DNA from: RPQJ01 sp963732415
GTDB lineage: Bacteria > Pseudomonadota > Gammaproteobacteria > Steroidobacterales > Steroidobacteraceae
Assembly: GCA_963732415.1 (NCBI GenBank)
Contig: CAVSZK010000016.1
Location: 62,001-126,000 of the forward strand
Reading direction: 5' to 3'
Length of the DNA: 64,000 bases
This document shows, in pieces, positions 11,472 through 19,550 of this stretch. Made by a program: the position numbers and the translations under genes. The stretch's first letter is position 1. Each line of letters starts with the position of its first letter. Below the pieces are notes generated by a model that was not told the origin of the DNA, ran no database searches, and saw only the letters and a list, made by a program, of their open reading frames with translations.

Positions 11472-12580
11472 GCGTCCTGCCCCAGCGCCGCCTTGCGCAC
11501 CATCAGGTACTCTCGACCGCGCAGCATCATGTCCACGAAGCCGGCCTCGTCTCGCTCGCGTACGGCGTGCGCGAGTCGATCGACCGCCGCCTGGAGCGCG
11601 CCGACCGCATCCTCGCCATAGGCATTCAGGCTCTGGATCTCGTAGTAAAGCTCCGGGTTCTCGGCGGCGACTCGGGTCGCGACTTCGAGCTGCGCGTCGA
11701 AGGTCGTACTCGACATGCGCGCCAGCCGCGGCGCGGCCTCTCCGCTCTCCGCGAGCGCCGTGAAGAAAGCGATGTTCAGCGCGTGCGAAAGCCCCAGCAC
11801 GAAGGCAATCAGCCGGTCGTGCTCGTCGAGTTCCATGACCACGAGGTCGGCCATGGTCGAGTCGAACAGCGCACGCGCCTCGGCCAGCGCCTGCCGGTCG
11901 CCAAGGTCGATGAAGATCACGTGCCGCCCGGACAGCAACTCCGTGTCCGGGCCGAACATCGGGTGCACCGACGTCACCCGCACGCCCGCGTCGCGCAGCG
12001 CCGTGAGGCCGGACCTGAGCGGCGTCTTGAGCGAGCCCACGTCGAACACAATACCCTTCGGGCGCCGCCGAGCGAGCGCCAGCAGCACCTCGTTCGCTGC
12101 CTTGAGCGGCGTGGCAACTATGATCAGGTCATGCCCGAGATCCGCGGCCTGCCAGTCCGCGAGCCATTCGTAACCCGGTACCTCGCCGGAGGGATCGGCA
12201 ACGGTGACACGGAATCCCTGCGAGGCCAGGAAGTCGGCGATCCAGCGCCCCATCTTGCCGCGTCCACCGATGACCAGCGCCGACCTTCCGGTGCCCCTGC
12301 CCTGCGCTGCAACCCGCGCCTGCTCCTGGGTCGTGAGCGAGCCGCGAATCAGCGAGTGCAGGATCGACTCCGCGAGCGCGGGCGAAATGCCGAGCGCCTC
12401 TGCGTCGCGCCGGGCCTTGAGAAGCACCTCGCGTTCGCGGCGGAAATCGCGCGTGGACTGGCCGGTGGCGCGCTTGGCCACCGCGATCTCCTTGCCGATC
12501 GCCTGGCGCTCCGCGACGATCTCCAGCAACTGCCTGTCCAGGACGTCGAGTCGCGCGCGCAGGTCTTCGAGGGATTTCAT
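11468..12580 (-). CDS. tyrA: Chorismate mutase / prephenate dehydrogenase
   Basis: Bifunctional enzyme converting chorismate to prephenate and then to 4-hydroxyphenylpyruvate for tyrosine synthesis. The 370-residue product has an AroQ-type chorismate mutase domain (1-85, DLRARLDVLDRQLLEIVAER) and an NAD-dependent prephenate dehydrogenase domain (from about 100; Rossmann motif VIGGRGKMGRW, later SVHPMFGP). ATG at 12580 is chosen because the mutase domain starts there; the frame extends upstream without conserved content. This fusion is the enterobacterial type. It is divergent from pdxH across 125 bp. Confidence 0.94.
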   Translation of the reverse strand: MKSLEDLRARLDVLDRQLLEIVAERQAIGKEIAVAKRATGQSTRDFRREREVLLKARRDAEALGISPALAESILHSLIRGSLTTQEQARVAAQGRGTGRSALVIGGRGKMGRWIADFLASQGFRVTVADPSGEVPGYEWLADWQAADLGHDLIIVATPLKAANEVLLALARRRPKGIVFDVGSLKTPLRSGLTALRDAGVRVTSVHPMFGPDTELLSGRHVIFIDLGDRQALAEARALFDSTMADLVVMELDEHDRLIAFVLGLSHALNIAFFTALAESGEAAPRLARMSSTTFDAQLEVATRVAAENPELYYEIQSLNAYGEDAVGALQAAVDRLAHAVRERDEAGFVDMMLRGREYLMVRKAALGQDA

Positions 12581-12705
12581 GAGGCCTTCAGGCAATCGGA
12601 TTCCGCTACTTTTACCGGTCCTCAAGCGCTCCCGCAAGCGAGGCTTCCGTACCATGCACACGGCGCTCGGGCATAATCGCTGCAGACCCGATCCGAGAGC
12701 TGACG

Positions 12706-13350
12706 ATGTTCCTCAAAGGCTCACTGCCCGCCACCCTGCCCGCAGATCCCATGCCGTTGTTCGCGGAATGGTACGCGTACGCGCGCGAGCAGAAGGCGCA
12801 GCGCAACCCCGACTCGATGGCTCTCGCAACGGCCACGCCGGACGGGCAGCCCTCGGCGCGCGTCGTGCTGCTGAAGCGACTGGTTGCGGACCCCGGCTAC
12901 GTGGTGTTCTACACAAACTACGACAGCCGCAAGGGCCACGAAATCGCGGCGAATCCTCGGGTCGCGGGCATGGTGCACTGGGATGCGCAGGGGCGGCAGG
13001 TGAGGCTCGAGGGCCGTGTGGTTAAATCGCCCGCCGCCGAAAGCGACGAGTACTTCGCGAGCCGGGCGCTGGACAGCCGGATCGGCGCGTGGGCCAGCCT
13101 GCAGAGCGAACCGCTATCTACGCGCGCCACGCTGCTGAAGCGCGTTGCGGAACAGGCGGCACGTTTCGGCACCCAGGTCCCGCGTCCGCCGCACTGGGGC
13201 GGCTATCGCCTGTGGCCCGAGGCCGTCGAACTCTGGAACGAAGGGGCATTCCGCGTGCACGATCGCGCCCGATGGACGCGCAGCCTCGCTGCCGACGGCG
13301 ATTCTGGCTTCGTTGCCGGCCCATGGGCCGCGACGCGGCTCTATCCCTGA
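12706..13350 (+). CDS. pdxH: Pyridoxine/pyridoxamine 5'-phosphate oxidase
   Basis: FMN enzyme making pyridoxal 5'-phosphate. The 214-residue product matches the family throughout: SARVVLLKRL, YTNYDSRKGHEIAANP, SRIGAWASLQSEPL and a C-terminal VELWNEGAFRVHDRARWTR in place of the common EFW...RLHDR pattern. The length is usual. It is followed after only 3 nt by the metzincin-like gene, so the two are likely co-transcribed with btuD. Confidence 0.95.
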   Translation: MFLKGSLPATLPADPMPLFAEWYAYAREQKAQRNPDSMALATATPDGQPSARVVLLKRLVADPGYVVFYTNYDSRKGHEIAANPRVAGMVHWDAQGRQVRLEGRVVKSPAAESDEYFASRALDSRIGAWASLQSEPLSTRATLLKRVAEQAARFGTQVPRPPHWGGYRLWPEAVELWNEGAFRVHDRARWTRSLAADGDSGFVAGPWAATRLYP

Positions 13351-13353
13351 GTC

Positions 13354-14139
13354 GTGGCGGCACGGACCTTCCTCGGCACGGTGCGCCTGGCGCTGCTGTT
13401 GGCGGTCCTGGTATTCGTTGCGCTGGGCGCGTGGCTGGACCGCCGGCGCAGCACCGACTGGGACGACACGCTGCGGGTTACGGTGTATCCGGTCCCGGCG
13501 GTTACCACGGGTGCGGGTGCGTCATGCAACGCGAGCGTGGACGCGGTAGATTTCGACGATGCGGCTTCGTTCCTGGCACGGGAAGCTGCGGCATACGGCG
13601 TCAGCCTCGAGGAGCCGGTGCGCTTTCGCGTATCGCACGCGGCACATGGACCGCCGCCCGCGCTGCCTACGAATCCCGGCCCGCTCGGCATCGTGCTGTG
13701 GAGCCTGCGCCTGCGCTACTGGGCCTGGCGCGTGGCAGCCGACGATCCGCTGGCAAACCCGGATGTCCAGGTGTTCGCCGTCTACCAGGAGGGTGACGGC
13801 AGGCGCGCGGCGCCGGACTCGACCGGCCTGCGTAAGGGGCTTGTCGCCATCGCACAGATCTTCTGCGGAAACGATGCAGTCGCGACCAATGCCGTGGTCG
13901 TCACGCACGAACTGCTGCACACGCTTGGCGCGACCGACAAATACGACCTCCGCACCGGCCAGCCGATCGCGCCCCAGGGACTCGGCGATCCCGGGCAGTC
14001 GCCGCTCTACCCGCAGGCCACGGGCGAAATCATGGCCGGTCGCATCGCCACCGGCGCGGGCACGGCGGCGATCCCGGACAGCCTGGACCAGATGACGGTT
14101 GGACCGGACACGGCGCGCGAAATCGGTTGGCAGAGATGA
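13354..14139 (+). CDS. Membrane-anchored metzincin-like protein, unknown function
   Basis: Not a recognised named family. The 261-residue product has one N-terminal transmembrane segment (about 9-26) and is otherwise probably periplasmic. Residues 185-195 read HELLHTLGATD, an exact HEXXHXXGXXD zinc motif (H185, E186, H189, D195 as third ligand, as in snapalysin-type metzincins); M227 in GEIMAG could be the Met-turn. C58 and C171 may form a disulfide. The GTG start at 13354 lies 3 nt after pdxH and the TGA stop overlaps the btuD ATG. A protease role is inference; no substrate is evident. Confidence 0.75.
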   Translation: MAARTFLGTVRLALLLAVLVFVALGAWLDRRRSTDWDDTLRVTVYPVPAVTTGAGASCNASVDAVDFDDAASFLAREAAAYGVSLEEPVRFRVSHAAHGPPPALPTNPGPLGIVLWSLRLRYWAWRVAADDPLANPDVQVFAVYQEGDGRRAAPDSTGLRKGLVAIAQIFCGNDAVATNAVVVTHELLHTLGATDKYDLRTGQPIAPQGLGDPGQSPLYPQATGEIMAGRIATGAGTAAIPDSLDQMTVGPDTAREIGWQR

Positions 14140-14918
14140 ACGCAAGCACCACGGGCGAGGTCCTGGCCTGCACCGATCTTACGGTGAGCGTGCCAGGACG
14201 CACACTCGTCGAGCACTTCGACGCGACCTTTCGTCCCGGGCACATGATTGCGGTGCTCGGTCGCAATGGGGCCGGCAAGAGTTCGCTGCTGCACGTGCTT
14301 GCCGGGCTCCGGGCACCCGCTGGCGGCGAAATCCTGTGGCGCGGCCGTGGACTGCAGGACTGGCCGCGGCGGGACCTGGCGCGCGATGTCGGGTTTCTCG
14401 CGCAGGCCAGCGAGGATCCCTTCCCGGGATCGGTGCTGGATACGGCGCTGGTGGGGCGACACCCGCACATCGGGTTCTGGCAGTGGGAGACCGAGGCCGA
14501 CCGGGACGTCGCGCGCAGTTGCCTGGACGCAGTGGACCTCGCGGGTTTCGAGCAACGCGAGGTCGAGACGCTGTCGGGAGGCGAACGCCGGCGGCTCGCG
14601 ATCGCCGCGACACTCACGCAGCAACCCCGCGTCTACATTCTCGACGAGCCGGTCCAGCAGCTCGACCCGCTGCACCAGCTCGAAGTACTGCGCCTGTTCC
14701 GGGCGTGCGCCGACGCCGGTGCCTGCGTCATCATGAGCCTGCACGACCCCGGCATAGCCGCCTTCTACGCCGATGAGTCACTGTTGTTGTTCGGCGACGG
14801 GCGCTGGCTGAAGGGTGCAACGGCCGAGGTTCTCGGCGAGGAATCGATCGGCGCGCTGTACGGCGTGACCGTTCGTGAACTGCGCTGGGACGGTGGCCGC
14901 ACCTTCGTTCCTGCCTGA
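14136..14918 (+). CDS. btuD: ABC transporter ATPase, cobalamin type
   Basis: ATP-binding subunit of a FecCD-family importer. The 260-residue product has Walker A GRNGAGKS (42-49), signature LSGGERRR (about 145), Walker B VYILDEP followed by the D-loop QQLDP, and the switch histidine in SLHD. The ATG at 14136 overlaps the upstream stop (ATGA); an in-frame TTG at 14127 is less likely. The partner is inferred to be the btuC product encoded 3.7 kb away, since no other permease of this class is present. Siderophore import remains possible. Confidence 0.8.
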   Translation: MNASTTGEVLACTDLTVSVPGRTLVEHFDATFRPGHMIAVLGRNGAGKSSLLHVLAGLRAPAGGEILWRGRGLQDWPRRDLARDVGFLAQASEDPFPGSVLDTALVGRHPHIGFWQWETEADRDVARSCLDAVDLAGFEQREVETLSGGERRRLAIAATLTQQPRVYILDEPVQQLDPLHQLEVLRLFRACADAGACVIMSLHDPGIAAFYADESLLLFGDGRWLKGATAEVLGEESIGALYGVTVRELRWDGGRTFVPA

Positions 14919-14966
14919 TTTCAACGCACGATTCGCCCGCGAGCCCGATTCCGCCCGCGGACAGCG

Positions 14967-15710
14967 TCAATGCGCCTTGCTTGCTGCGCGTTGCGGGAAG
15001 ACGACGATGCAGGCGGCGATGAAGCCCAGCAGCACCAGCGATGCCGTATACCGACTGAGCGCCAGGCCACCCGCGCTGACGGGCTTGTCGAGGAAGTCCC
15101 CTACTACGGCGCCAAGCGGCCGCGTCAGCACGAACGCCACCCAGAACAGGATCGTCCGTGAAATACCGGTCTGGTAGTACGCCACGACGACCAGCGCCAG
15201 CAGTCCGCTGAACAAGGCGGCGCCACCGGCGTAGCCGAGCCCTGCAGTGTCCGCCGTCCAGTCTCCCAGCGCAGTGCCCAGCGTCTGGGAAAACATGATC
15301 GTGACCCAGTAGAAGGCCTCGGACGCCGGCGAGCTCACCGTGTCGACCGCAATCGAGCCCAGCGCCCGATACCACGTCAACAGCGACACCAGCAGCAGCG
15401 CCGACAGCAAGGCCGCACCACCCGCGTATCCGATTCCGAGCGACCGGTCGGCAAAGTCCGCCAGCGTGGTGCCAACCGTCGTCGAGGCTATGATCGCCGC
15501 CCAGTACAGAAACGGCCGGAACTCCCTGGCGGCGATCTGGACGGCGACGGCGGCGACGAAAATCACCGCGAAGATCACCGTACTGACCAGGTAGCCGAGA
15601 TCCAGCGACATCGACAGCGCGTCGCCTGCGGTCTCCCCGAACGTGGTGGCGGCGACCTTGATGATCCAGAAGAGGAGCGTGACCTCCGGGACCTTGCTCA
15701 GGTCGCGCAC
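14967..15710 (-). CDS. COG4705-like membrane protein with internal repeats
   Basis: Uncharacterised inner-membrane protein of 247 residues, almost entirely hydrophobic. It shows four related segments, each with an aromatic-rich helix followed by a TxG(E/T/A)xxxD turn: FWIIKVAATTFGETAGD, YWAAIIASTTVGTTLADF, YWVTIMFSQTLGTALGDW and FWVAFVLTRPLGAVVGDF. This suggests duplication of a two-helix unit. The GTG at 15710 overlaps the aroQ stop as TAGTG, so translation is probably coupled. Confidence 0.8.
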   Translation of the reverse strand: MRDLSKVPEVTLLFWIIKVAATTFGETAGDALSMSLDLGYLVSTVIFAVIFVAAVAVQIAAREFRPFLYWAAIIASTTVGTTLADFADRSLGIGYAGGAALLSALLLVSLLTWYRALGSIAVDTVSSPASEAFYWVTIMFSQTLGTALGDWTADTAGLGYAGGAALFSGLLALVVVAYYQTGISRTILFWVAFVLTRPLGAVVGDFLDKPVSAGGLALSRYTASLVLLGFIAACIVVFPQRAASKAH

Positions 15711-16009
15711 TACCTGGCTAGTCCGCGCGAGATCTCCAGCAGCAGGCGGAAGATGCGCTCCACGCCACTCCACTCGTGGGGTCCGCGATGCATGCGGCGC
15801 AGGCGTTCGAGCACCTGCCGCTCGCGCGCCTCGTCGAGCACCGGCACGCCCGCGGACTGCTTCAATGCCAGGATGTGCTGGACGGTGCGGCCGCGTTCAT
15901 CGATCAGCTGAAGGATGCCGCGGTCCAGTTCGTCGATCCTGGCGCGCAGCGCGGGGAGCTCATCGAGCTCCGGGGCGCGACTCGTTTCCACGTGCAATGC
16001 ATTTGCCAT
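15710..16009 (-). CDS. Monofunctional AroQ-type chorismate mutase
   Basis: Predicted to convert chorismate to prephenate. The 99-residue protein has the AroQ helix pattern LRARIDELDRGILQLIDERGRTVQHILALK and a second helix with EARERQVLERL. It is a second mutase in addition to the TyrA domain encoded 2 kb away. It has no signal peptide, so it should be cytoplasmic. ATG at 16009 is used; GTG at 16015 is an in-frame alternative. It directly follows cmoA. Confidence 0.85.
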   Translation of the reverse strand: MANALHVETSRAPELDELPALRARIDELDRGILQLIDERGRTVQHILALKQSAGVPVLDEARERQVLERLRRMHRGPHEWSGVERIFRLLLEISRGLAR

Positions 16010-16016
16010 GTTCACG

Positions 16017-16754
16017 TCACTTGATCGCGACGATGCCGCAGAAGTTGTACCACTTGAAGAACACGTCCACGTAGCGGAAGCCGGCCCGCAGCAGCAGCTC
16101 GCGGTTCTCGAGCAGCTTGTACGGAATCAGCACGTTCTCCAGCGCTTCGCGCTTCTGCGCGATCTCGGTTTCCGAGTAGCCGTTGCGCCGCTTGTAGTCG
16201 TAGTAGTGCTTGATGAACAGGCGATTGAAATGCGAGTCCTCGCCGAGCACCTTCTCGACCAGGATCAGGCCGCCATTCTCGCGCAGCCCCTTGTAGATGT
16301 CGGCGACCAGCTTCTCGCGATGCAGCGGGCGCAGGAACTGCAGCGTCAGCACCATCAGCGCCAGCGACGCGTCCTTCATGTCGATGCCCGCATGCAGGTC
16401 GACGCACTCCAGGGCCACGTCGCGCTTGACGCCGCTCGCACGGAGTTTCTCCTCGCACTTCACGAGCATGTCCTTCGAATCGTCCACGCCCACGAAGTTG
16501 ACGCCTTCCGGCAGCGCGCGATCGAGCATCAGCATCGTGGTGCCGGTCGAACAGCCGAGGTCGTAGACGTTGCTGCCCGGCACCACGATGTCCTGGGCCA
16601 GCTCCGCGACCATGCGCTGGATCTCGCCGTAGAACGGCACCGAACGCGAGAGCATGTCGTCGAATACCTGCGCGACTTCCGCGCCGAATCGAAAGTCCGC
16701 GATGGCTTCGCGTGGCTCGGCGAACACCTTGTCCTGGGCTGTCGTGATCGTCAT
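16017..16754 (-). CDS. cmoA: Carboxy-SAM synthase CmoA
   Basis: Makes carboxy-S-adenosylmethionine from SAM and prephenate for wobble uridine modification of tRNA (cmo5U34), normally used by CmoB. The 245-residue product has SAM motif VYDLGCSTGTT, the family blocks FGAEVAQVFDDMLSRSVPFY and RRNGYSETEIAQKREALENVL, and ends KWYNFCGIVAIK like E. coli CmoA. ATG at 16754 follows AAGGGGAT, a good ribosome site; the longer frame to 16808 lacks conservation. Its substrate prephenate is the product of the co-encoded chorismate mutase, which may explain the pairing. No cmoB is seen in the window. Confidence 0.93.
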   Translation of the reverse strand: MTITTAQDKVFAEPREAIADFRFGAEVAQVFDDMLSRSVPFYGEIQRMVAELAQDIVVPGSNVYDLGCSTGTTMLMLDRALPEGVNFVGVDDSKDMLVKCEEKLRASGVKRDVALECVDLHAGIDMKDASLALMVLTLQFLRPLHREKLVADIYKGLRENGGLILVEKVLGEDSHFNRLFIKHYYDYKRRNGYSETEIAQKREALENVLIPYKLLENRELLLRAGFRYVDVFFKWYNFCGIVAIK

Positions 16755-16931
16755 TGCGTAATCCCCTTGCGGGCGGAAGTCCCGCCCGTCATTGCAGCGA
16801 CACAGCATGGCTGCCTGGTGCGTCGGAAATCGTTAGCGACCCGTTAATTTTCCGTTAGTCCGGGCTGGCGCGCGCTGCCGCGGCTCCGCCAGGCCCGGCG
16901 CCGGGCCCGCCATGCCAGGCGCGGCGAATGC

Positions 16932-17615
16932 TCAGCGCGGACCGGCGTCGTTCGCGAGCCGGTAGCCGACCCCGTGGATGGTATGCAGCAGGCGTGGCGA
17001 GCCGGGCGGCTCTACGGCCTGGCGCAGCAGGTGTATGTGCGCCCGCAGGGCTGCGTCCGACGCGGGCGGCGCCTCGCCCCACAACAGCTCCACCAGTTGC
17101 TCGCGTGACACGACGCTCGGCGAGGCCCGCATCAGCAGTTCGAGGATGCGCAGCCCGGAGGGCGTCAGGCTGCACTTGATCCCGCCGCGGGCCACCGCCA
17201 GCGTGTCCACGTCGAGCACCAGGTCGTCCACGCTGAGCGACACGCCACACGCCCGCCCGCGCCTGACGATTGCCGCGAGGCGCGCGGACAGTTCCTTCAG
17301 CGAGAAGGGCTTGCTCATGTAGTCGTCGGCGCCCGCCTCGAACCCGGCCAGCACGTCCGACTCGAGGTCGCGAGCCGTCAGCATCAGCACCGGCGTGTTC
17401 TGCCGTGCTTCGGTGCGCAGCCAGCGGCAGACGTCGAGTCCGCTCATGCCGGGAAGCCCCACGTCGAGCACGATGGCGTCGTACCGGTTCGTCGAACACA
17501 GGCGGCACGCAAGCGACCCGTCGATTGCGTAGTCCACCTGGTGTCCGGCGGACTCGAGGTACTCGCCCAGTTCCGCAGCCAGCTCCCGATTGTCTTCGAC
17601 CAGCAGGATGAGCAT
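16932..17615 (-). CDS. OmpR/PhoB-family response regulator (orphan)
   Basis: DNA-binding response regulator, 227 residues. The receiver domain (1-115) has acidic residues E7/D8, phospho-acceptor Asp in VLDVGLPG (about 51) and Lys in SKPFS (about 103). A winged-helix effector domain (about 130-222) ends HTIHGVGYRL. No histidine kinase gene is adjacent, which is unusual for this family. It lies 53 nt downstream of the membrane-protein gene of the flavin/haem cluster and may belong to its transcript. Confidence 0.92.
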   Translation of the reverse strand: MLILLVEDNRELAAELGEYLESAGHQVDYAIDGSLACRLCSTNRYDAIVLDVGLPGMSGLDVCRWLRTEARQNTPVLMLTARDLESDVLAGFEAGADDYMSKPFSLKELSARLAAIVRRGRACGVSLSVDDLVLDVDTLAVARGGIKCSLTPSGLRILELLMRASPSVVSREQLVELLWGEAPPASDAALRAHIHLLRQAVEPPGSPRLLHTIHGVGYRLANDAGPR

Positions 17616-17668
17616 GGGCGGAGTCTAGCGCGCCGGGACGCCGGCGCACGCAGTCCGTCAAGGCCGGT

Positions 17669-18130
17669 TCACCGGTGCCGTGCCGTGGTCGTCCTCCGGT
17701 GAACCAGTACCAGCATTGCGAGCACGAGTCCTGCGACCCAGTGCACGACGCTCCACGCGGGCCGCGACGACTCGTCGGCCAGGTAATAGAGGCCAAACCC
17801 GGTCACCGCCAGGACCGCCAACAGGCCGAGCTGTGACACCCCGGTTACCAGGCCACTGCTGCGCCGGAGTCGAGGCGCGACGTGCATCGGCAGCCACGCG
17901 CCAACCGCGATCAGTGACAGCATGGCTATTCCGCCATGTATCGCAAGCACGCGCGCTGCCCAGGACGGCAACTGGCGACCGAACTCAGTCTCGCTGACGA
18001 AGACATAGCGGGCCATCAGCCACGCGACGCCGCTGAGGGTAAGTCCGATGATCACCCACTCGACGGCCTGGCGCCAGCGATTGACCGGGACTGTCGGCGA
18101 GGCGGCGGGTGCGGAATCCTCAGGCAGCAT
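17669..18130 (-). CDS. Four-helix membrane protein with paired histidines, possible b-type cytochrome
   Basis: Unknown 153-residue inner-membrane protein with four predicted helices. Histidines occur in pairs on two helices: IHGG and PMH bracket the second, VVH and VHR the fourth. This spacing recalls bis-His haem b proteins such as the DUF4405 type; the haem assignment is inference. ATG at 18130 is chosen because the frame upstream is Cys/Ser/Pro-rich and unlike a protein start. It overlaps the apbE end by 11 nt, so it probably works with the flavin system. Confidence 0.65.
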   Translation of the reverse strand: MLPEDSAPAASPTVPVNRWRQAVEWVIIGLTLSGVAWLMARYVFVSETEFGRQLPSWAARVLAIHGGIAMLSLIAVGAWLPMHVAPRLRRSSGLVTGVSQLGLLAVLAVTGFGLYYLADESSRPAWSVVHWVAGLVLAMLVLVHRRTTTARHR

Positions 18131-19013
18131 CGAGCGCCACGATGGGGGGGACCCCGAGGCACTGCATGCGCAACTCACCGGCGGTTTCCCGCAGCATCCA
18201 TGCACTGGCGCGGTAACGATCCAGCATGTGGTCGGCAAATTCCGGGTCGACCGCCACGATCTTGGTCAATGCATCTGCGGCCGCGCAGGTCGGCGCCGCA
18301 ACGCTGACAGTCATCGTGGGCAGTACTCGTTTGCCGGGCCTGCGGTCGTCGATGCCGGTGCCGGCAAGTTCTGGTCCGCCTCTCGGCAGGACGCCCGCCT
18401 GCGAACTTGCGAACGCACCGGACTCCAGCCGCCCGAGATTGACGAGCGCGCCGGCCCCGCAGGGGACACGCACCCACAACGGCGCGGTCGAACCACCGCA
18501 GGTCCGCAGGTCACCGCCGGCATTGACGGTGGCGACCAGGGCGCGGGACTCGAGAATCGAAATGGCCCGGTCCACCGCATAGCCCTTGGCGATTCCGTCG
18601 AGATCAAGCTCGGCGCGGCGCAGGATCCGTACGGCGTCCGGACCGGCGATGGACCACGCCGGTCCCGGCCGCTCGCGCCGGCGCACGCCTATGCCAGGCT
18701 CCCGGCGCTCGATGTCGAACCGACCCTCGGACTCACGCTGCAATTCGAGCGCGACGTACAGCACCTCGGCCGTGCGCGGGTCAACTTTCACGGTCTCGCC
18801 CACCGCGGCGACGCCCAGCGCGACCATGTCCTTGCCGTGCTGCTGCCGGCTCATCAGGCGATGGATCGTTTCGACCTCGTCGAATGCGACATCGAGTGCA
18901 GACATCACCTGCCATCTCGACTGGCCCGCGCACTCGATCCTGATCTCGACCAACGTGCCGAGCCAGGGTTGCGCTCTCGCGACGTGGCTACGACTGTGAC
19001 TGGAGTCGTGCAT
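18120..19013 (-). CDS. apbE: FAD:protein FMN transferase (ApbE family)
   Basis: Attaches FMN from FAD covalently to a threonine of an acceptor protein outside the cytoplasm. The 297-residue product carries the ApbE signatures DLDGIAKGYAVD, TVNAGGDLR and a C-terminal ADALTKIV block. A signal peptide is not obvious, so the N-terminus may be imprecise. It overlaps the upstream FMN-binding gene by 26 nt, and that protein has the acceptor motif SGAT, so enzyme and substrate are encoded together. Confidence 0.9.
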   Translation of the reverse strand: MHDSSHSRSHVARAQPWLGTLVEIRIECAGQSRWQVMSALDVAFDEVETIHRLMSRQQHGKDMVALGVAAVGETVKVDPRTAEVLYVALELQRESEGRFDIERREPGIGVRRRERPGPAWSIAGPDAVRILRRAELDLDGIAKGYAVDRAISILESRALVATVNAGGDLRTCGGSTAPLWVRVPCGAGALVNLGRLESGAFASSQAGVLPRGGPELAGTGIDDRRPGKRVLPTMTVSVAAPTCAAADALTKIVAVDPEFADHMLDRYRASAWMLRETAGELRMQCLGVPPIVALDAA

Positions 19014-19542
19014 GGTGTATGGCCAGCAGCCTGCGCACGCCCTGCGTCACGTGCCTGCAGGACAGCGTGGCACCGCTGATGTTCTTGATGTCGCGATCGA
19101 GTTGCAGCGTGCTGCCGTCGCGCTTGCCGGCGAATTGCGCGAGCCAGCGCTTGTTGCGGACCTCGTAGCCGTGTGTCTCGCGATACTCGAGAATCTCGAC
19201 CCTCAGCACCTCGCCATCCGGAGCGACCGCAGCCGCGTAGGTGATGTAGAGCTGCTTGCCCAGCACTTCGTCCACGTACACGTAGCCGAGGGTCTCGCCT
19301 GCGGCACTTGCGATCCAGGCGCGTGGCTCGCGCGCCGCCACCGGCGCCGGGGCCTCGCGGTCGATGGCGCTCCACTCCGCGGCCTGCAGCGTGACGCGCG
19401 CCGGAGCAAATTTGTCCGCGCCAGGAAACGCAAGCTGCATGGCCTGTTCCACGGTCATGTACTGCGCCGCGTAGGCCGGCGCCGGGACCGCCAGCACCGC
19501 AAGCGGTACCAGCGACCAGGTCTGCGTGATGAAACGGGCCAC
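18988..19542 (-). CDS. Exported FMN-binding domain protein (ApbE substrate)
   Basis: Predicted periplasmic flavoprotein of 184 residues. A signal peptide (1-26, ending APAYA-AQ) is followed by an FMN_bind domain with the flavinylation motif SGAT (156-159) in DIKNISGATLSCRH; T159 is the expected attachment site. A cysteine (C162) sits just after the motif. FMN_bind proteins pass electrons in Rnf, Nqr and extracytoplasmic respiratory systems; the partner here is unknown. It starts 8 nt after the porin gene ends. Confidence 0.88.
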   Translation of the reverse strand: MARFITQTWSLVPLAVLAVPAPAYAAQYMTVEQAMQLAFPGADKFAPARVTLQAAEWSAIDREAPAPVAAREPRAWIASAAGETLGYVYVDEVLGKQLYITYAAAVAPDGEVLRVEILEYRETHGYEVRNKRWLAQFAGKRDGSTLQLDRDIKNISGATLSCRHVTQGVRRLLAIHHARLQSQS

Positions 19543-19550
19543 TGCGGCGC

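Noticed and set aside
11567..12676. 369-codon open frame on the plus strand
   Set aside because: It is the shadow of tyrA; its translation is Arg/Glu/His-rich without family motifs.
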